Shown: positions 9,861 through 18,260, numbered from the stretch's first letter. The stretch: 64,000 nt of DNA from Streptomyces sp. man185 (GCA_002551355.1 NTHE01000011.1:62001-126000), one strand, 5' to 3'. Notes: a model not told the origin generated them from the sequence alone. Numbers and translations: made by a program.

Positions 9861-10028
9861 ATGTTCCGGTACGCCTTCCTCGCAGCGCGGTCCGCAGTCG
9901 CGGACGCGCCGAAGGCTGCCGTGAGCGACGCGGTCGCCGAGGCACTCGCCCCGGCCGCAGCAGAAGCAGCAGTCGTCGCAGCGGCGTTCGCCGTTGTCGC
10001 AGCGCCCGTCGACGGCGCCCGAAGCTGA
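9861..10028 (+). CDS. Small Ala/Val-rich ORF upstream of tuf3 (hypothetical)
   Basis: 55 codons, [18 protein letters not shown]..., extremely rich in Ala and Val, with an AGGGGC sequence 4 nt before the ATG. The stop lies inside the first arm of a 10-bp hairpin that precedes tuf3. It could be a leader peptide or a chance ORF in GC-rich DNA, and I do not recognise a family. The 330-bp gap between the AlkD-like gene and tuf3 holds only this ORF and the hairpin. Confidence 0.3.
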   Translation: MFRYAFLAARSAVADAPKAAVSDAVAEALAPAAAEAAVVAAAFAVVAAPVDGARS

Positions 10029-10069
10029 CCCTCCCCCGACAGTCCGGCGGACCCCGCAAGGGGAGGGTC
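10027..10069 (+). terminator. Hairpin in the tuf3 leader (terminator or attenuator)
   Basis: A perfect 10-bp stem (GACCCTCCCC / GGGGAGGGTC) with a 23-nt loop, ending 56 nt before the tuf3 ATG. It is not followed by a clear U tract. It directly follows the small ORF stop, an arrangement compatible with attenuation. Confidence 0.45.
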
Positions 10070-10125
10070 GGCGGGGCCCTGGGGTCTTCTCTTCTCAGCT
10101 TCGAGTTCTTCATAAGGAACGAACC

Positions 10126-11301
10126 ATGTCCAAGACGGCGTACGTGCGCACCAAGCCGCACCTCAACATCGGCACCATGGGCCACGTCGACCACGGCAAG
10201 ACCACCCTCACCGCCGCCATCACCAAGGTCCTCAGCGAGCGCGGCGGCAGCAGCACCTCCTACGTCTCGTTCGACCGGATCGACCGGGCCCCCGAGGAGG
10301 CCCAGCGCGGCATCACCATCAACATCGCGCACGTCGAGTACGAGACCGACACCCGCCACTACGCGCACGTCGACATGCCCGGTCACGCCGACTACATCAA
10401 GAACATGGTGACCGGAGCGGCTCAGCTCGACGGGGCGATCCTCGTCGTCTCCGCGCTCGACGGGATCATGCCGCAGACCGCCGAGCACGTCCTGCTGGCC
10501 CGTCAAGTCGGCGTCGACCACATCGTCGTCGCCCTCAACAAGGCCGACGCGGGCGACCCCGAGCTGACCGACCTGGTCGAGCTGGAGGTCCGTGAGCTGC
10601 TCTCCGCGCACGGGTACGGCGGCGACGCCGTCCCCGTGGTCCGGGTCTCCGGGCTCAAGGCGCTGGAGGGAGACCCACGGTGGACGGCGGCGATCGAAGG
10701 GCTGCTGGACGCCGTCGACACGTACGTACCGATTCCGGTGCGCTACACCGACGCGCCGTTCCTGCTGTCCGTCGAGAACGTCCTGACCATCACCGGCCGG
10801 GGCACCGTCGTCACCGGCGCCGTCGAGCGCGGCACCGTCCGTGTCGGCGACAAGGTCCAGGTGCTGGGCGCGGACATCGAGACGGTCGTCACCGGCCTGG
10901 AGACCTTCGGCAAGCCGATGGAGTCCGCCGAGGCCGGGGACAACGTGGCGCTGCTGCTGCGCGGGGTGGAGCGCGACCGGGTCCGCCGCGGCCATGTCGT
11001 GGCCGCGCCCGGCAGCGTGGTGCCCAGCCGCCGGTTCATCGCCCAGGTGTACGTGCTGTCGACGAAGGAGGGCGGCCGGTCGACCCCGGTCGCCACCGGC
11101 TACCGGCCGCAGTTCTACATCCGTACGGCGGACGTCGTCGGCGACGTCGACCTCGGCGAGGCGGCGTTCGCGCGCCCCGGCGACACGGTCACGATGACCG
11201 TGGAGCTGGGCCGTGACGTGCCGCTGGAGTCCGGTCTCGGCTTCGCGATCCGCGAGGGCGGCCGCACGGTCGGCGCGGGCACGGTCACCGAGCTGCTCTG
11301 A
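10126..11301 (+). CDS. tuf3: Elongation factor EF-Tu3 (divergent EF-Tu paralogue)
   Basis: 391 aa, full length, three EF-Tu domains. GTPase motifs are present: GHVDHGKT (19-26), RGITIN (61-66), DMPGH (83-87; DCPGH in ordinary EF-Tu), NKAD (138-141) and SGL for the G5 loop. EF-Tu delivers aminoacyl-tRNA to the ribosome. The gene stands alone, not in the str operon with fusA, and diverges widely from housekeeping EF-Tu, as expected for Streptomyces tuf3, whose product is reported to be kirromycin-resistant and stringent-response-linked. His162 aligns with E. coli Tyr160, a known kirromycin-resistance position. AAGGAAC precedes the ATG by 5 nt. A 20-bp terminator follows. Confidence 0.93.
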   Translation: MSKTAYVRTKPHLNIGTMGHVDHGKTTLTAAITKVLSERGGSSTSYVSFDRIDRAPEEAQRGITINIAHVEYETDTRHYAHVDMPGHADYIKNMVTGAAQLDGAILVVSALDGIMPQTAEHVLLARQVGVDHIVVALNKADAGDPELTDLVELEVRELLSAHGYGGDAVPVVRVSGLKALEGDPRWTAAIEGLLDAVDTYVPIPVRYTDAPFLLSVENVLTITGRGTVVTGAVERGTVRVGDKVQVLGADIETVVTGLETFGKPMESAEAGDNVALLLRGVERDRVRRGHVVAAPGSVVPSRRFIAQVYVLSTKEGGRSTPVATGYRPQFYIRTADVVGDVDLGEAAFARPGDTVTMTVELGRDVPLESGLGFAIREGGRTVGAGTVTELL

Positions 11302-11305
11302 GCAC

Positions 11306-11351
11306 CACCGCGGCCCGCCACCCCTCGGCCCAGGGGTGGCGGGCCGCGGTG
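11306..11351 (+). terminator. Strong tuf3 terminator
   Basis: A perfect 20-bp inverted repeat (11306-11325 with 11332-11351) and a 6-nt loop CGGCCC, 5 nt after the tuf3 stop. Confidence 0.88.
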
Positions 11352-11373
11352 CGAGGGAGGCGACAATGGAGAG

Positions 11374-12219
11374 GTGAACGAGCCGATACCCGTCATCCGC
11401 GAGGTCGACTGCGGCACCGCCCGGCTGCTGCCCGACATCGACCGCGACCGGGCCTGGCTGCTCACGGTCGACGACGCGCCCCAGTCCTACGTCGACCTCG
11501 ACGATCCGTCCTACCTGGAGTTCGAGTACGTGACCCGGCTCGCCCACGTGGTCGACGGCGCGGCCGGGCCGGGCGCGCCCCTGGACGTCCTGCACCTGGG
11601 CGGTGGGGCGCTGACCCTGCCCCGCTACGTGGCCGCGACGCGCCCCGGCTCGCGGCAGGACGTCGTCGACGCCGACCGGGGGCTGCTGGGGCTGGTCCGG
11701 GAGCATCTGCCGCTGCCCGACGGGAGCGGCATCATCCTGCACGTGGCCGACGCCCGGGCGCGGCTGGAGGCGACCGCCCCCGCGTCCGCCGACCTCCTGA
11801 TAGCGGACGTCTTCGGCGGCTCCCGGGTTCCGGCCCACCTCACGTCCGTCGAGTACGCGCGGGCCGCCGGCCGGGTCCTGCGGGCGGACGGGATCTACGC
11901 GGCCAACCTGGCCGACAGTGCGCCGTTCGCCTTCCTCCGCTCCCAGCTGGCGAACTTCGCCGCGGTCTTTCCGGAGCTGGCGCTGATCGCGGAACCGGCG
12001 GTGCTGCGCGGGCGGCGCTTCGGCAACATCGTCCTCCTCGCCTCCCACACGCCCCTCGACGTGGACCCGCTCGTCCGCCGCTGCGCCGCGGACGCCTTTC
12101 CCTCGCGGGTCACCCACGGCGCCGCGCTGGCCGGATTCCTCGGCGGGGCCCGCCCGGTGGCGGACGCCGACGCGGTCGCCTCGCCCGAACCGCCCGACGG
12201 GACCTTCAGCATCGGCTGA
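11374..12219 (+). CDS. Spermidine synthase-like protein (SpeE fold)
   Basis: 281 aa. The nucleotide-binding strand VLHLGGGALTLPRYV (about 70-84) and LLIADVFGGSRVPAHL (about 149-164) match the aminopropyltransferase/SAM-methyltransferase fold. The acidic residues expected for polyamine binding are only partly recognisable, so true spermidine synthesis is doubtful; many actinobacterial homologues are simply spermidine-synthase-like. The GTG start has GGAGAG just upstream. Confidence 0.75.
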   Translation: MNEPIPVIREVDCGTARLLPDIDRDRAWLLTVDDAPQSYVDLDDPSYLEFEYVTRLAHVVDGAAGPGAPLDVLHLGGGALTLPRYVAATRPGSRQDVVDADRGLLGLVREHLPLPDGSGIILHVADARARLEATAPASADLLIADVFGGSRVPAHLTSVEYARAAGRVLRADGIYAANLADSAPFAFLRSQLANFAAVFPELALIAEPAVLRGRRFGNIVLLASHTPLDVDPLVRRCAADAFPSRVTHGAALAGFLGGARPVADADAVASPEPPDGTFSIG

Positions 12220-12269
12220 GGCCGAGGCTCCCGGCGGTCGGGGCGGCGCGGGGCGGGACTGTACGGGTG

Positions 12270-13358
12270 TCAGCCGGTGGGCTCACCCGCGAGGCGGACC
12301 GTGCTCAGGATCTGCTGGATGGTCGTGTCCGGCAGCTCGTCCTTGACGCCGGCGGCGGCGTAGAGGACCCAGGTGGAGAATTCGCCCTTGGAGTTCTTGA
12401 AGGAGAACGCGATCGACTTCCCGTCGCTGTCGCACTTCTCCTTGTTGGCGAGTTCCCGAGCGGTGGCCTGGACAACACTGCCGGAGAGACCCGACTTCGT
12501 GGTGAACGGCTTGGCCTTGCCGATCTTGACCTTGGACTTCGGGTCGAGCTGGGCGTAGGCGGCCCACACCCAGTTGGCGGCCTCGTTCGTCGCGGCCTCG
12601 TCGCTGTTCTTGGCGCCCTGGGCACCCTTCGTGCCGACACCGGCGAGCCCGGTGTCCTCCTCGCTGCCGTCCCCGTCGGAGTCGTCGACGCACCACTTGC
12701 TCTTGTAGTAAGCGGGTGAGGAGAAGCCGGCGACCGGCGGGCCGTCGGGCTTCTTGGCGTCCTCGAAGCCGGAGAAGACTCCCGCCCCCGCGACCTCCCA
12801 GTCACCGGGAACGTCGAACTGCGTGCCCCACTTGGGGTTGGTGACGACCTTCCAGCCCGGAATGACCGGTTTGGGATCGCCCTCGGAGCCCCGCGGGTTC
12901 TCCACCGGCGCGGAGCCGGTGGCCGATTCGCTGGGTTTGGCGCTCGGCGACGCGGACTTGTCGTCGGCGACGCTCTTGCCGCCCTCGTCGTCCTTGCCGA
13001 GCACGAGGAAACCGGTGACGCCCGCCGCGACCACGACGGCGGTCGCCGCGACGATCGCCACGATCGTCGTCTTCTTCTTGTCGTCGCCGGGCTTCGGCCC
13101 GCCGGGCGGACCCGGGACGGCGTACTGCGGCACCGTCGGCTGCTGGTAGGGATTGGGCTGCTGATAGCCCGGCTGCCCGCCGGGCGGGGCCTGCGGGTAT
13201 CCGTAGCCCGGCTCCGCGGGCTGCCCCGGCTGGCCCTGCGGCGGATACCCCGGTTGCTGATAGGGATTCGGCTGCTGGTACCCCGGCTGCTGGTACGGGT
13301 TCTGGTTCTGGTCCTGCGGGTTCTGCTCGCCCCCGGGCGGCTGCGTTCCTGGCCACAT
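12270..13358 (-). CDS. Membrane-anchored protein with Pro/Gln/Tyr-rich repeats (unknown function)
   Basis: 362 aa. Residues 5-85 are low-complexity repeats of the type NPYQQPGYQQP. A single transmembrane segment follows (TTIVAIVAATAVVVAAGVTGF, about 100-120), then a Ser/Ala/Glu linker and an extracellular domain with two spaced Cys (WCVDD; KCDSD). The layout (disordered cytoplasmic N-terminus, one TM helix, outer domain) is common among Streptomyces envelope proteins of unknown role. ATG 13358 is divergent from a thioesterase gene. A TATGGT sequence lies 8 nt upstream, so this mRNA may also be nearly leaderless. Confidence 0.75.
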   Translation of the reverse strand: MWPGTQPPGGEQNPQDQNQNPYQQPGYQQPNPYQQPGYPPQGQPGQPAEPGYGYPQAPPGGQPGYQQPNPYQQPTVPQYAVPGPPGGPKPGDDKKKTTIVAIVAATAVVVAAGVTGFLVLGKDDEGGKSVADDKSASPSAKPSESATGSAPVENPRGSEGDPKPVIPGWKVVTNPKWGTQFDVPGDWEVAGAGVFSGFEDAKKPDGPPVAGFSSPAYYKSKWCVDDSDGDGSEEDTGLAGVGTKGAQGAKNSDEAATNEAANWVWAAYAQLDPKSKVKIGKAKPFTTKSGLSGSVVQATARELANKEKCDSDGKSIAFSFKNSKGEFSTWVLYAAAGVKDELPDTTIQQILSTVRLAGEPTG

Positions 13359-13452
13359 GGCCAGTAACCATAGATGGGCCGTGCGCCCACTTCTACGGCC
13401 GCCCTGTCCCAGAGCCGTCACAAGGGGATGGCCAAACGGTGCTACTGGTGAG

Positions 13453-13458
13453 TAACCT
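13453..13458 (+). promoter_or_regulatory. -10 element TAACCT, leaderless start of the DUF4442 gene
   Basis: TAACCT ends 6 nt before ATG 13465, and no ribosome site is present. Confidence 0.5.
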
Positions 13459-13464
13459 TCGGGC

Positions 13465-13917
13465 ATGAGCGCTGAACAGATGACCGTGGGCGAGATGCTC
13501 GTCGCGACGGTTCCGATGGCCCGGACCCTCAACCTCGAATTCCTGGAGACGACCCCGGAGCGCGCCGTCGTCCGGCTGCCCGACCAGGCGGATTACCACA
13601 ACCACGTCGGCGGACCCCACGCCGGAGCGATGTTCACGCTCGCCGAGTCCGCCAGCGGCGCGATCGTCATCGCCGCCTTCGGCGACCAGATGTCACGCGC
13701 CGTACCACTCGCCGTGAAGGCCGAGATCGGCTACAAGAAGCTCGCCATGGGGGAGGTCACGGCGACCGCGACCCTCGGCCGCCCCATCGCCGACGTCGTC
13801 GCGGAACTGGACGCCGGACAGCGGCCGGAATTCCCCGTAGCCATCGAGATCACGCGCGCCGACGGCGCCGTCACCGGCGAGATGACCGTGGTGTGGACCC
13901 TGCGCCCCAACGGCTGA
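13465..13917 (+). CDS. Hotdog-fold thioesterase-like protein (DUF4442)
   Basis: 150 aa. The motif HNHVGGPHAGAMFTLAESASG (about 41-61) matches the substrate-binding helix of PaaI/DUF4442 hotdog proteins, and a conserved beta sheet follows (VKAEIGYKKLAMGEVTATA). Such proteins hydrolyse acyl-CoA or acyl-ACP thioesters, but the physiological substrate is unknown. The ATG probably lies at the 5' end of the mRNA. Confidence 0.8.
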   Translation: MSAEQMTVGEMLVATVPMARTLNLEFLETTPERAVVRLPDQADYHNHVGGPHAGAMFTLAESASGAIVIAAFGDQMSRAVPLAVKAEIGYKKLAMGEVTATATLGRPIADVVAELDAGQRPEFPVAIEITRADGAVTGEMTVVWTLRPNG

Positions 13918-13938
13918 CCACCGCCGTACGCACGTGAT

Positions 13939-13981
13939 CCGGGCCGCCGCCCCTCCCGTTCGAGGAGGGTCGGCGGCCCGG
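13939..13981. terminator. Terminator between thioesterase and carbonic anhydrase genes
   Basis: An 11-bp outer stem (CCGGGCCGCCG / CGGCGGCCCGG) plus an inner CCCTCC/GGAGGG stem. Its right arm is also the start of a 28-bp tandem repeat. Confidence 0.75.
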
Positions 13982-14054
13982 AGCGTTTCTGGTTGGGGCG
14001 GTGGCCCGGACCGTTTCTTGGTGGAGCGGCGGCCCGGAGCGTTTCGTGGTGGCC
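13971..14054. repeat. Three tandem 28-bp repeats
   Basis: Units 13971-13998, 13999-14026 and 14027-14054 share the frame CGGCGGCCCGGAGCGTTTC followed by a variable GGT-rich tail. The first unit begins with the 3' arm of the terminator, so each copy could pair with the terminator's left arm. Confidence 0.8.
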
Positions 14055-14059
14055 GGACG

Positions 14060-14590
14060 TCAGCCCTGGTGCGCCTCGCGGTGGGCCTTCGCCAGCTCCA
14101 CGTACCCGGCCGCGTTGAAGCGGATGCTCTCCAGCTCCTCGGCGGTCAGCGGCCGCTTCACCTTCGCGGGCACCCCCGCGACGAGCGAGCCCGCCGGCAC
14201 CTGCATTCCCTGCGGTACGAGGGCCTGCGCCGCGACCAGCGAACCCGCGCCGATGCGCGCGCCGTTGAGCACGGTGGCGCCCATCCCGACCAGCACGTCG
14301 TCCTCGATCACACAGCCGTGCAGCACCGCGTTGTGGCCGACCGAGACCCGCGCGCCCACGGTGAGCGGGAAGCCGGGATCGGTGTGCACGCTGCAGTTGT
14401 CCTGGATGTTGCTGTCGGGGCCGAGCGTGATGGGGCCGCAGTCGGCGCGCAGCACGGCCTGATACCAGACGCTGGAGCCCGGGGCGAGCGTCACCTCGCC
14501 GATGACCACGGAGGTCGGGGCCACGAACGCGTCCACGTCGATGTCCGGCTCCTTGCCGCCCATGCCCGTGATCAACGCCTGCTCCGCCAT
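14060..14590 (-). CDS. Gamma-class carbonic anhydrase family protein
   Basis: 176 aa left-handed beta-helix protein. The three metal-binding His of the gamma-CA family are visible (NCSVH, then VGHNAVLHG), with the RADCGPITLG and NIQDN residues around the active site. It probably binds Zn or Fe and hydrates CO2, although several homologues (PaaY/YrdA) have other or no activity. ATG 14590 is preceded by AAGGAG. It is convergent with the thioesterase gene, and a divergent acyltransferase lies upstream. Confidence 0.88.
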   Translation of the reverse strand: MAEQALITGMGGKEPDIDVDAFVAPTSVVIGEVTLAPGSSVWYQAVLRADCGPITLGPDSNIQDNCSVHTDPGFPLTVGARVSVGHNAVLHGCVIEDDVLVGMGATVLNGARIGAGSLVAAQALVPQGMQVPAGSLVAGVPAKVKRPLTAEELESIRFNAAGYVELAKAHREAHQG

Positions 14591-14738
14591 CGCCTGCTCC
14601 TTCGCGCCGGTGTGGTGCTCCTGGGCCCTCTCCACCGGATCAGGCCGACTCACACGGTAGGCGACGGCTCCCGGCGGACGCCGCGCAGTGGGGCGAACAT
14701 CACAGGTCACCGCGCGGATCGCCGATCGCGCCGCCGAC

Positions 14739-14744
14739 TACCGT
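14739..14744 (+). promoter_or_regulatory. -10 element TACCGT, leaderless start of the acyltransferase gene
   Basis: TACCGT ends 6 nt before GTG 14751, which lacks a ribosome site. Confidence 0.45.
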
Positions 14745-14750
14745 GAGCGC

Positions 14751-15500
14751 GTGCCGAAGAACCGAAACGCGTTCTCTTTCCTTGCCCGGTGGCCGCGCCG
14801 TGCCGCCTCCCGCGCGGTCCACCTGGGCTGGGCCTGGGCACAGCGGGCGGGCGCGGTCACCGCCGAGCACCCGGGGCGGCTGCGGTTCGGCGCGATCGGC
14901 GCCGGCACCCGGCTCGCCTTCCCCCAGGGGACCGTGTTCGGGGAGCCGTGGATCGAGCTGGGCGGGCACTGCATCATCGGCGAGCAGGTCACGCTCACCG
15001 CCGGGATGATGCCGGACCTGGACCTGGGACCCGATCCGATCCTCACCCTGGGCGACGGTGTGGTGCTGGGGCGCGGCAGCCATGTGATCGCGGACACGAC
15101 GGTGACGATCGGCCCGGACACGTACTGCGGTCCGTACGTCTACATCACCTCGACCAACCACAGCTACGACGACCCGCACGAGCCCGTGGGCAAGCAGTGG
15201 CCCCGGATGGAGCCGGTGGCGATCGGCCCCGGCTGCTGGATCGGCACCGGCGCGGTGATCCTGCCCGGGGCCCGGCTCGGCCGGAACGTGGTGGTCGCGG
15301 CGGGCGCCGTCGTCCGGGGCGAGGTCCCCGACCACGCGGTGGTCGCGGGAGCCCCCGCCCGCGTCGTTCGCAGCTGGGACCCGGAGAAGGGCTGGCAGCC
15401 GCCCCTGCGCACGCCGGCGCCCATCCCGATCCCCAAGGGCGTGACGCCCGAGCAGCTGCTGGCCCTCGCGGAGCTGGACCAGCCGTTGGACACGCCGTAA
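14751..15500 (+). CDS. Hexapeptide-repeat acyltransferase (LbH/maltose O-acetyltransferase-like)
   Basis: 249 aa. The hexapeptide signature repeats run from about residue 55 (IGEQVTLTAGM) to 195, with the catalytic-type His in STNHSYDDP and the C-terminal loop GAVVRGEVPDHAVVAGAPARVV. The family transfers acetyl or other acyl groups from CoA to sugars or small molecules. The gene is divergent from the gamma carbonic anhydrase, another left-handed beta-helix protein. It ends in TAA, uncommon in this window. Confidence 0.82.
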   Translation: MPKNRNAFSFLARWPRRAASRAVHLGWAWAQRAGAVTAEHPGRLRFGAIGAGTRLAFPQGTVFGEPWIELGGHCIIGEQVTLTAGMMPDLDLGPDPILTLGDGVVLGRGSHVIADTTVTIGPDTYCGPYVYITSTNHSYDDPHEPVGKQWPRMEPVAIGPGCWIGTGAVILPGARLGRNVVVAAGAVVRGEVPDHAVVAGAPARVVRSWDPEKGWQPPLRTPAPIPIPKGVTPEQLLALAELDQPLDTP

Positions 15501-15562
15501 CGGGGACGCCGAGGGACGGTGGCGATGCGGGTGGCGGTACAGCCTGCTGGACGGGGGAGTGC

Positions 15563-15607
15563 GCCGTACGGCAGTGCAATATTCTTGACCACGGCATCCG
15601 CCGTACG
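15563..15607. promoter_or_regulatory. Candidate operator of the XRE-cupin regulator
   Basis: A perfect 10-bp palindrome GCCGTACGGC (15563-15572) overlaps a 9-bp direct repeat CGCCGTACG that recurs at 15599-15607. A TTGACC hexamer lies between them. The location just upstream of a self-standing HTH gene suggests autoregulation. Confidence 0.4.
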
Positions 15608-15651
15608 CGACTCAGCCACCCGCACTCCGCCATCCACCGCAGGGACGGTAC

Positions 15652-16224
15652 GTGTCCGACCTCGACCAGCTCACCCAGTCGCTGGCCCGCAACCTCAAGC
15701 GCTGGCGGGGGGAGCGCGGCTTCACCCTGGACGCGCTCGCGGCCCGCGCCGGAGTCAGCCGCGGGATGATCATCCAGATCGAGCAGGCGCGGACGAACCC
15801 GAGCGTCGGCACCACGGTGAAGCTGGCCGACGCGCTGGGCGTCGCCATCACCACCCTCCTCGACCACGAGCAGGGCACCCAGGTCCGGCTGGTCCCGGAG
15901 AGCCGGGCCGTCCGCATGTGGTCCACCGAGGCGGGCAGCTCCACCACCCTGCTCGTCGGCGCCGAGGCCCGAGGCCCGCTCGAACTCTGGACCTGCCGGC
16001 TGATGCCCGGGGAGGGCACCACCTCCGATCCGCACCCCGAGGGCACCGTCGAACTCCTCCACGTCACCGGGGGCGAGCTGACCCTCCTCGTCGACGGACT
16101 CACCCATTCCGTACCGGCGGGGACCTCCGCCACCTTCGAGGCGCACGTACCGCACGGCTACCGCAACGAGGGCGGCGAACCGACCGTCTTCACCATGGCC
16201 GTCGCCATTCCGCCCGTCCGCTGA
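15652..16224 (+). CDS. XRE-family regulator with C-terminal cupin domain
   Basis: 190 aa. An N-terminal helix-turn-helix (LARNLKRWRGERGFTLDALAARAGVS, about 9-34) is followed by a cupin sensor (about 110-180; SDPHPEGTVELLHVTGGELTLLVDG). This architecture is typical of PuuR/MppR-type regulators that sense small metabolites. The start is GTG 15652. The likely operator is the GCCGTACGGC palindrome upstream. The nearest possible target downstream is the YbaK-like gene. Confidence 0.87.
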   Translation: MSDLDQLTQSLARNLKRWRGERGFTLDALAARAGVSRGMIIQIEQARTNPSVGTTVKLADALGVAITTLLDHEQGTQVRLVPESRAVRMWSTEAGSSTTLLVGAEARGPLELWTCRLMPGEGTTSDPHPEGTVELLHVTGGELTLLVDGLTHSVPAGTSATFEAHVPHGYRNEGGEPTVFTMAVAIPPVR

Positions 16225-16255
16225 GACGCACGGCCGGCCCTGCCCCCACCGCTGT

Positions 16256-16261
16256 TAGCGT
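16256..16261 (+). promoter_or_regulatory. -10 element TAGCGT, leaderless start of the YbaK-like gene
   Basis: TAGCGT ends 7 nt before GTG 16269. This decides between 16269 and the in-frame GTG 16260, which lies inside the element. Confidence 0.45.
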
Positions 16262-16268
16262 GAGCGCC

Positions 16269-16823
16269 GTGCGCGCACCCATCGGCACCTTCGAGGACGC
16301 CGCTCCCGCCGCGGAGCGGCTCGACCTGCTCCCCGCCCCCGTCGTCGCGGCGCTGACCGCGGGCTGGGGCGAGTTCACCGCCGAGCAGCTCGTCCACGTC
16401 GACAGCGACCCGGCAGTCGCCGACACCGCGGTCTTCGCCGAGCACCACGGCGTGGAGTTGCTCGACACCTCGGCCAACTGCGTCGTCGTCGCGGGCAAGC
16501 GCGGCCAGGACGTCACCCTCGCCGCCTGCGTGGTGCTCTCCCGCACCCGGGTCGACGTCAACGGCGCCGTCCGCAAGCACCTCGGCGCCCGCAAGGCATC
16601 CTTCGCCCCGATGGACACGGCGGTCGGCGAGAGCGGCATGGAGTACGGCGGCATCACCCCGATCGGGCTGCCCGCCGCCTGGCCCCTCCTGCTGGACCCC
16701 GCCGTCGTGGACGAGGAGTGGGTCCTGATCGGCAGTGGCAGCCGGCGCGGCAAGCTCATCGTCCCCGGCAAGGCGCTCGCCGCCCTCCCGGGCGCGGTGA
16801 TCGTCGAGGGCCTCGGCGTCTGA
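16269..16823 (+). CDS. YbaK/EbsC-family aminoacyl-tRNA deacylase-like protein
   Basis: 184 aa with the YbaK/ProX fold: CVVVAGKRGQDVTLAACVVLSRTRVDVN, the lysine-containing ARKASFAP segment and the GGITPIGLP loop that shapes the editing pocket. Relatives hydrolyse mischarged tRNA such as Cys-tRNA(Pro) or Ala-tRNA(Pro). The exact tRNA cannot be read from the sequence. It lies 44 nt after the XRE-cupin stop but appears to have its own leaderless promoter. Confidence 0.83.
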   Translation: MRAPIGTFEDAAPAAERLDLLPAPVVAALTAGWGEFTAEQLVHVDSDPAVADTAVFAEHHGVELLDTSANCVVVAGKRGQDVTLAACVVLSRTRVDVNGAVRKHLGARKASFAPMDTAVGESGMEYGGITPIGLPAAWPLLLDPAVVDEEWVLIGSGSRRGKLIVPGKALAALPGAVIVEGLGV

Positions 16824-16874
16824 GTCTCTCCCGGGCAGCCTGGGCTTCTGAAGGCTTTTCCCCGAGCAGCCTGG

Positions 16875-17672
16875 TCAACGCCCGGCTGTCCGGTGCTCCG
16901 TGAGCCACGCCGTGGCGAAGTCGACGGCGGGGCGCAGCCGGACGAGCCTGCTCACGGCCGCGCCCACGTGCCCCGTCCGTACGTCCCCCTCGGCGGCGGC
17001 CTCCTCGAACGCCGCGCCCAGCGCCGTGAAGTCCCCGTCGTCCAGGGCGACATCCTCGTACTCCCACCACCGGCGCACCCCCTGCGACGCCACCACACAG
17101 CGGTAGCTCCGGCGCGACGGCCCGGGCATCCGGTACTCGCCCAGGTGGAACGCCGTACACGTGGCGTAGCCGGTGCCGAGCAGCAGGATCCGGGCATCCG
17201 CCTCGTACAGCCGGGCCAGCGGCGAATCCTCCCCGAGGTGGCAGTCGGGGCGGTGCCCGGCGAGCAGCCGCGCCGCCCCGGGGCCGAGCGCGGCGAACGA
17301 GGTCTGCGGATGGGCGCTGCGCCCGGCCCCCGCCGCCGTCCGTACGGCCTCGGCCAGCGCGCCCATCGACGGGGCGGGGGTCAGTGCCGGGTCGTACGGT
17401 GGCATCGAGGCGCGCACGGCGTCCACGCCCCCGGCGTCCAGGCCCCGTACCCGCTCGCGGTAGTGCGGGGAGGTGTCGGAGTTCTCCGGGGTGAAGGCGG
17501 GGGCGACCACGGTCCCCTCCGTCCCCACGGCCCGGCGCAGCGCGCCCAGCACCCCCCGCGCTCCGTCCGCCACCGGTCCCAGTGACCGCAGCGAGGCGTG
17601 CACCAGGAGCACATCGCCGGGCCGTACGCCCAGCGCGGTCAGCGCGGCCGTCGTCCGGGCCTCGTCGGTCAC
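16875..17672 (-). CDS. AAC(3)-family aminoglycoside N-acetyltransferase-like protein
   Basis: 265 aa, typical length for the antibiotic NAT family: LLVHASLRSLG near residue 23, GTEGTVVAPAFT near 50, then SPLARLYEADARILLLG and CTAFHLGEY. The family acetylates the 3-amino group of aminoglycosides with acetyl-CoA. Chromosomal Streptomyces homologues are often of unknown substrate, so resistance is possible but unproven. The start is GTG 17672, with GAGGGGGAC 4 nt upstream. Confidence 0.83.
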   Translation of the reverse strand: MTDEARTTAALTALGVRPGDVLLVHASLRSLGPVADGARGVLGALRRAVGTEGTVVAPAFTPENSDTSPHYRERVRGLDAGGVDAVRASMPPYDPALTPAPSMGALAEAVRTAAGAGRSAHPQTSFAALGPGAARLLAGHRPDCHLGEDSPLARLYEADARILLLGTGYATCTAFHLGEYRMPGPSRRSYRCVVASQGVRRWWEYEDVALDDGDFTALGAAFEEAAAEGDVRTGHVGAAVSRLVRLRPAVDFATAWLTEHRTAGR

Positions 17673-17736
17673 GTCGTCCCCCTCGTCCACGGCGGGGATC
17701 CTTCCCGTCCCGGGGCACCCCGCACACCCGGGCCGC

Positions 17737-18198
17737 TCAGGTGCGGGCGCCCAGCCGCGGGATCTCGATCGCGGGGCACCGGTCCATGACCATGTCCAGG
17801 CCCGCCGCGCGCGTCCGCCCGTAGGCGTCCGGGTCCACGATGCCGAGCTGGAACCACACCGCCTTCGCGTCCACCGCCACCGCCTCGTCCGCCACGGCGC
17901 CCGCCAGCTCGCTGTTGACGAACACGTCCACCACGTCGACCGGGAAGGGGATGTCCGCGAGCGAGGCGTACCCCTGCTCCCCATGCACCGTCTCGGCCTT
18001 CGGATGCACCGGTACCACCCGCTTGCCGAACCGCTGGAGGACCTCCGCCACCCCGAAGGCCGCCCGGGACCGGTTGCCGGAGAGACCGACCACCGCCCAG
18101 GTGTCGCCCGTGTCTTCAAGAATCCGCCTGATCGTCGCGTCGTCCGAGGAGGCATCGCTCGCGTACGTGCTGTCTGCGTTGCTGCCGTCTGCGCTCAT
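17737..18198 (-). CDS. CoA-binding protein (Rossmann fold, YccU-like)
   Basis: 153 aa. WAVVGLSGNRSRAAFGVAEVL (about 34-54) is the nucleotide-binding turn of CoA-binding domains, followed by VVPVHPKAETVHGEQGYASLADIP and AVWFQLGIVDPDAYGRTRAAGLDMVMDRCPAIE. It is the stand-alone version of the acyl-CoA synthetase NDP-forming N-domain; its physiological role is unknown. It lies upstream of the AAC(3)-like gene with a 64-bp gap and is divergent from the IMPACT gene. Confidence 0.85.
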   Translation of the reverse strand: MSADGSNADSTYASDASSDDATIRRILEDTGDTWAVVGLSGNRSRAAFGVAEVLQRFGKRVVPVHPKAETVHGEQGYASLADIPFPVDVVDVFVNSELAGAVADEAVAVDAKAVWFQLGIVDPDAYGRTRAAGLDMVMDRCPAIEIPRLGART

Positions 18199-18260
18199 GC
18201 CGGGACAACCGGCGGCCCCACCTCGCCATTCCCGCCGGGACCCGCCCGCGCGTCGGCGCA

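Noticed and set aside
12220..13464. Repeat-rich DNA at 13100-13340 as a possible CRISPR or mobile element
   Set aside because: The repeats are codon repeats for Pro/Gln/Tyr tracts within a coding region, not spaced direct repeats.
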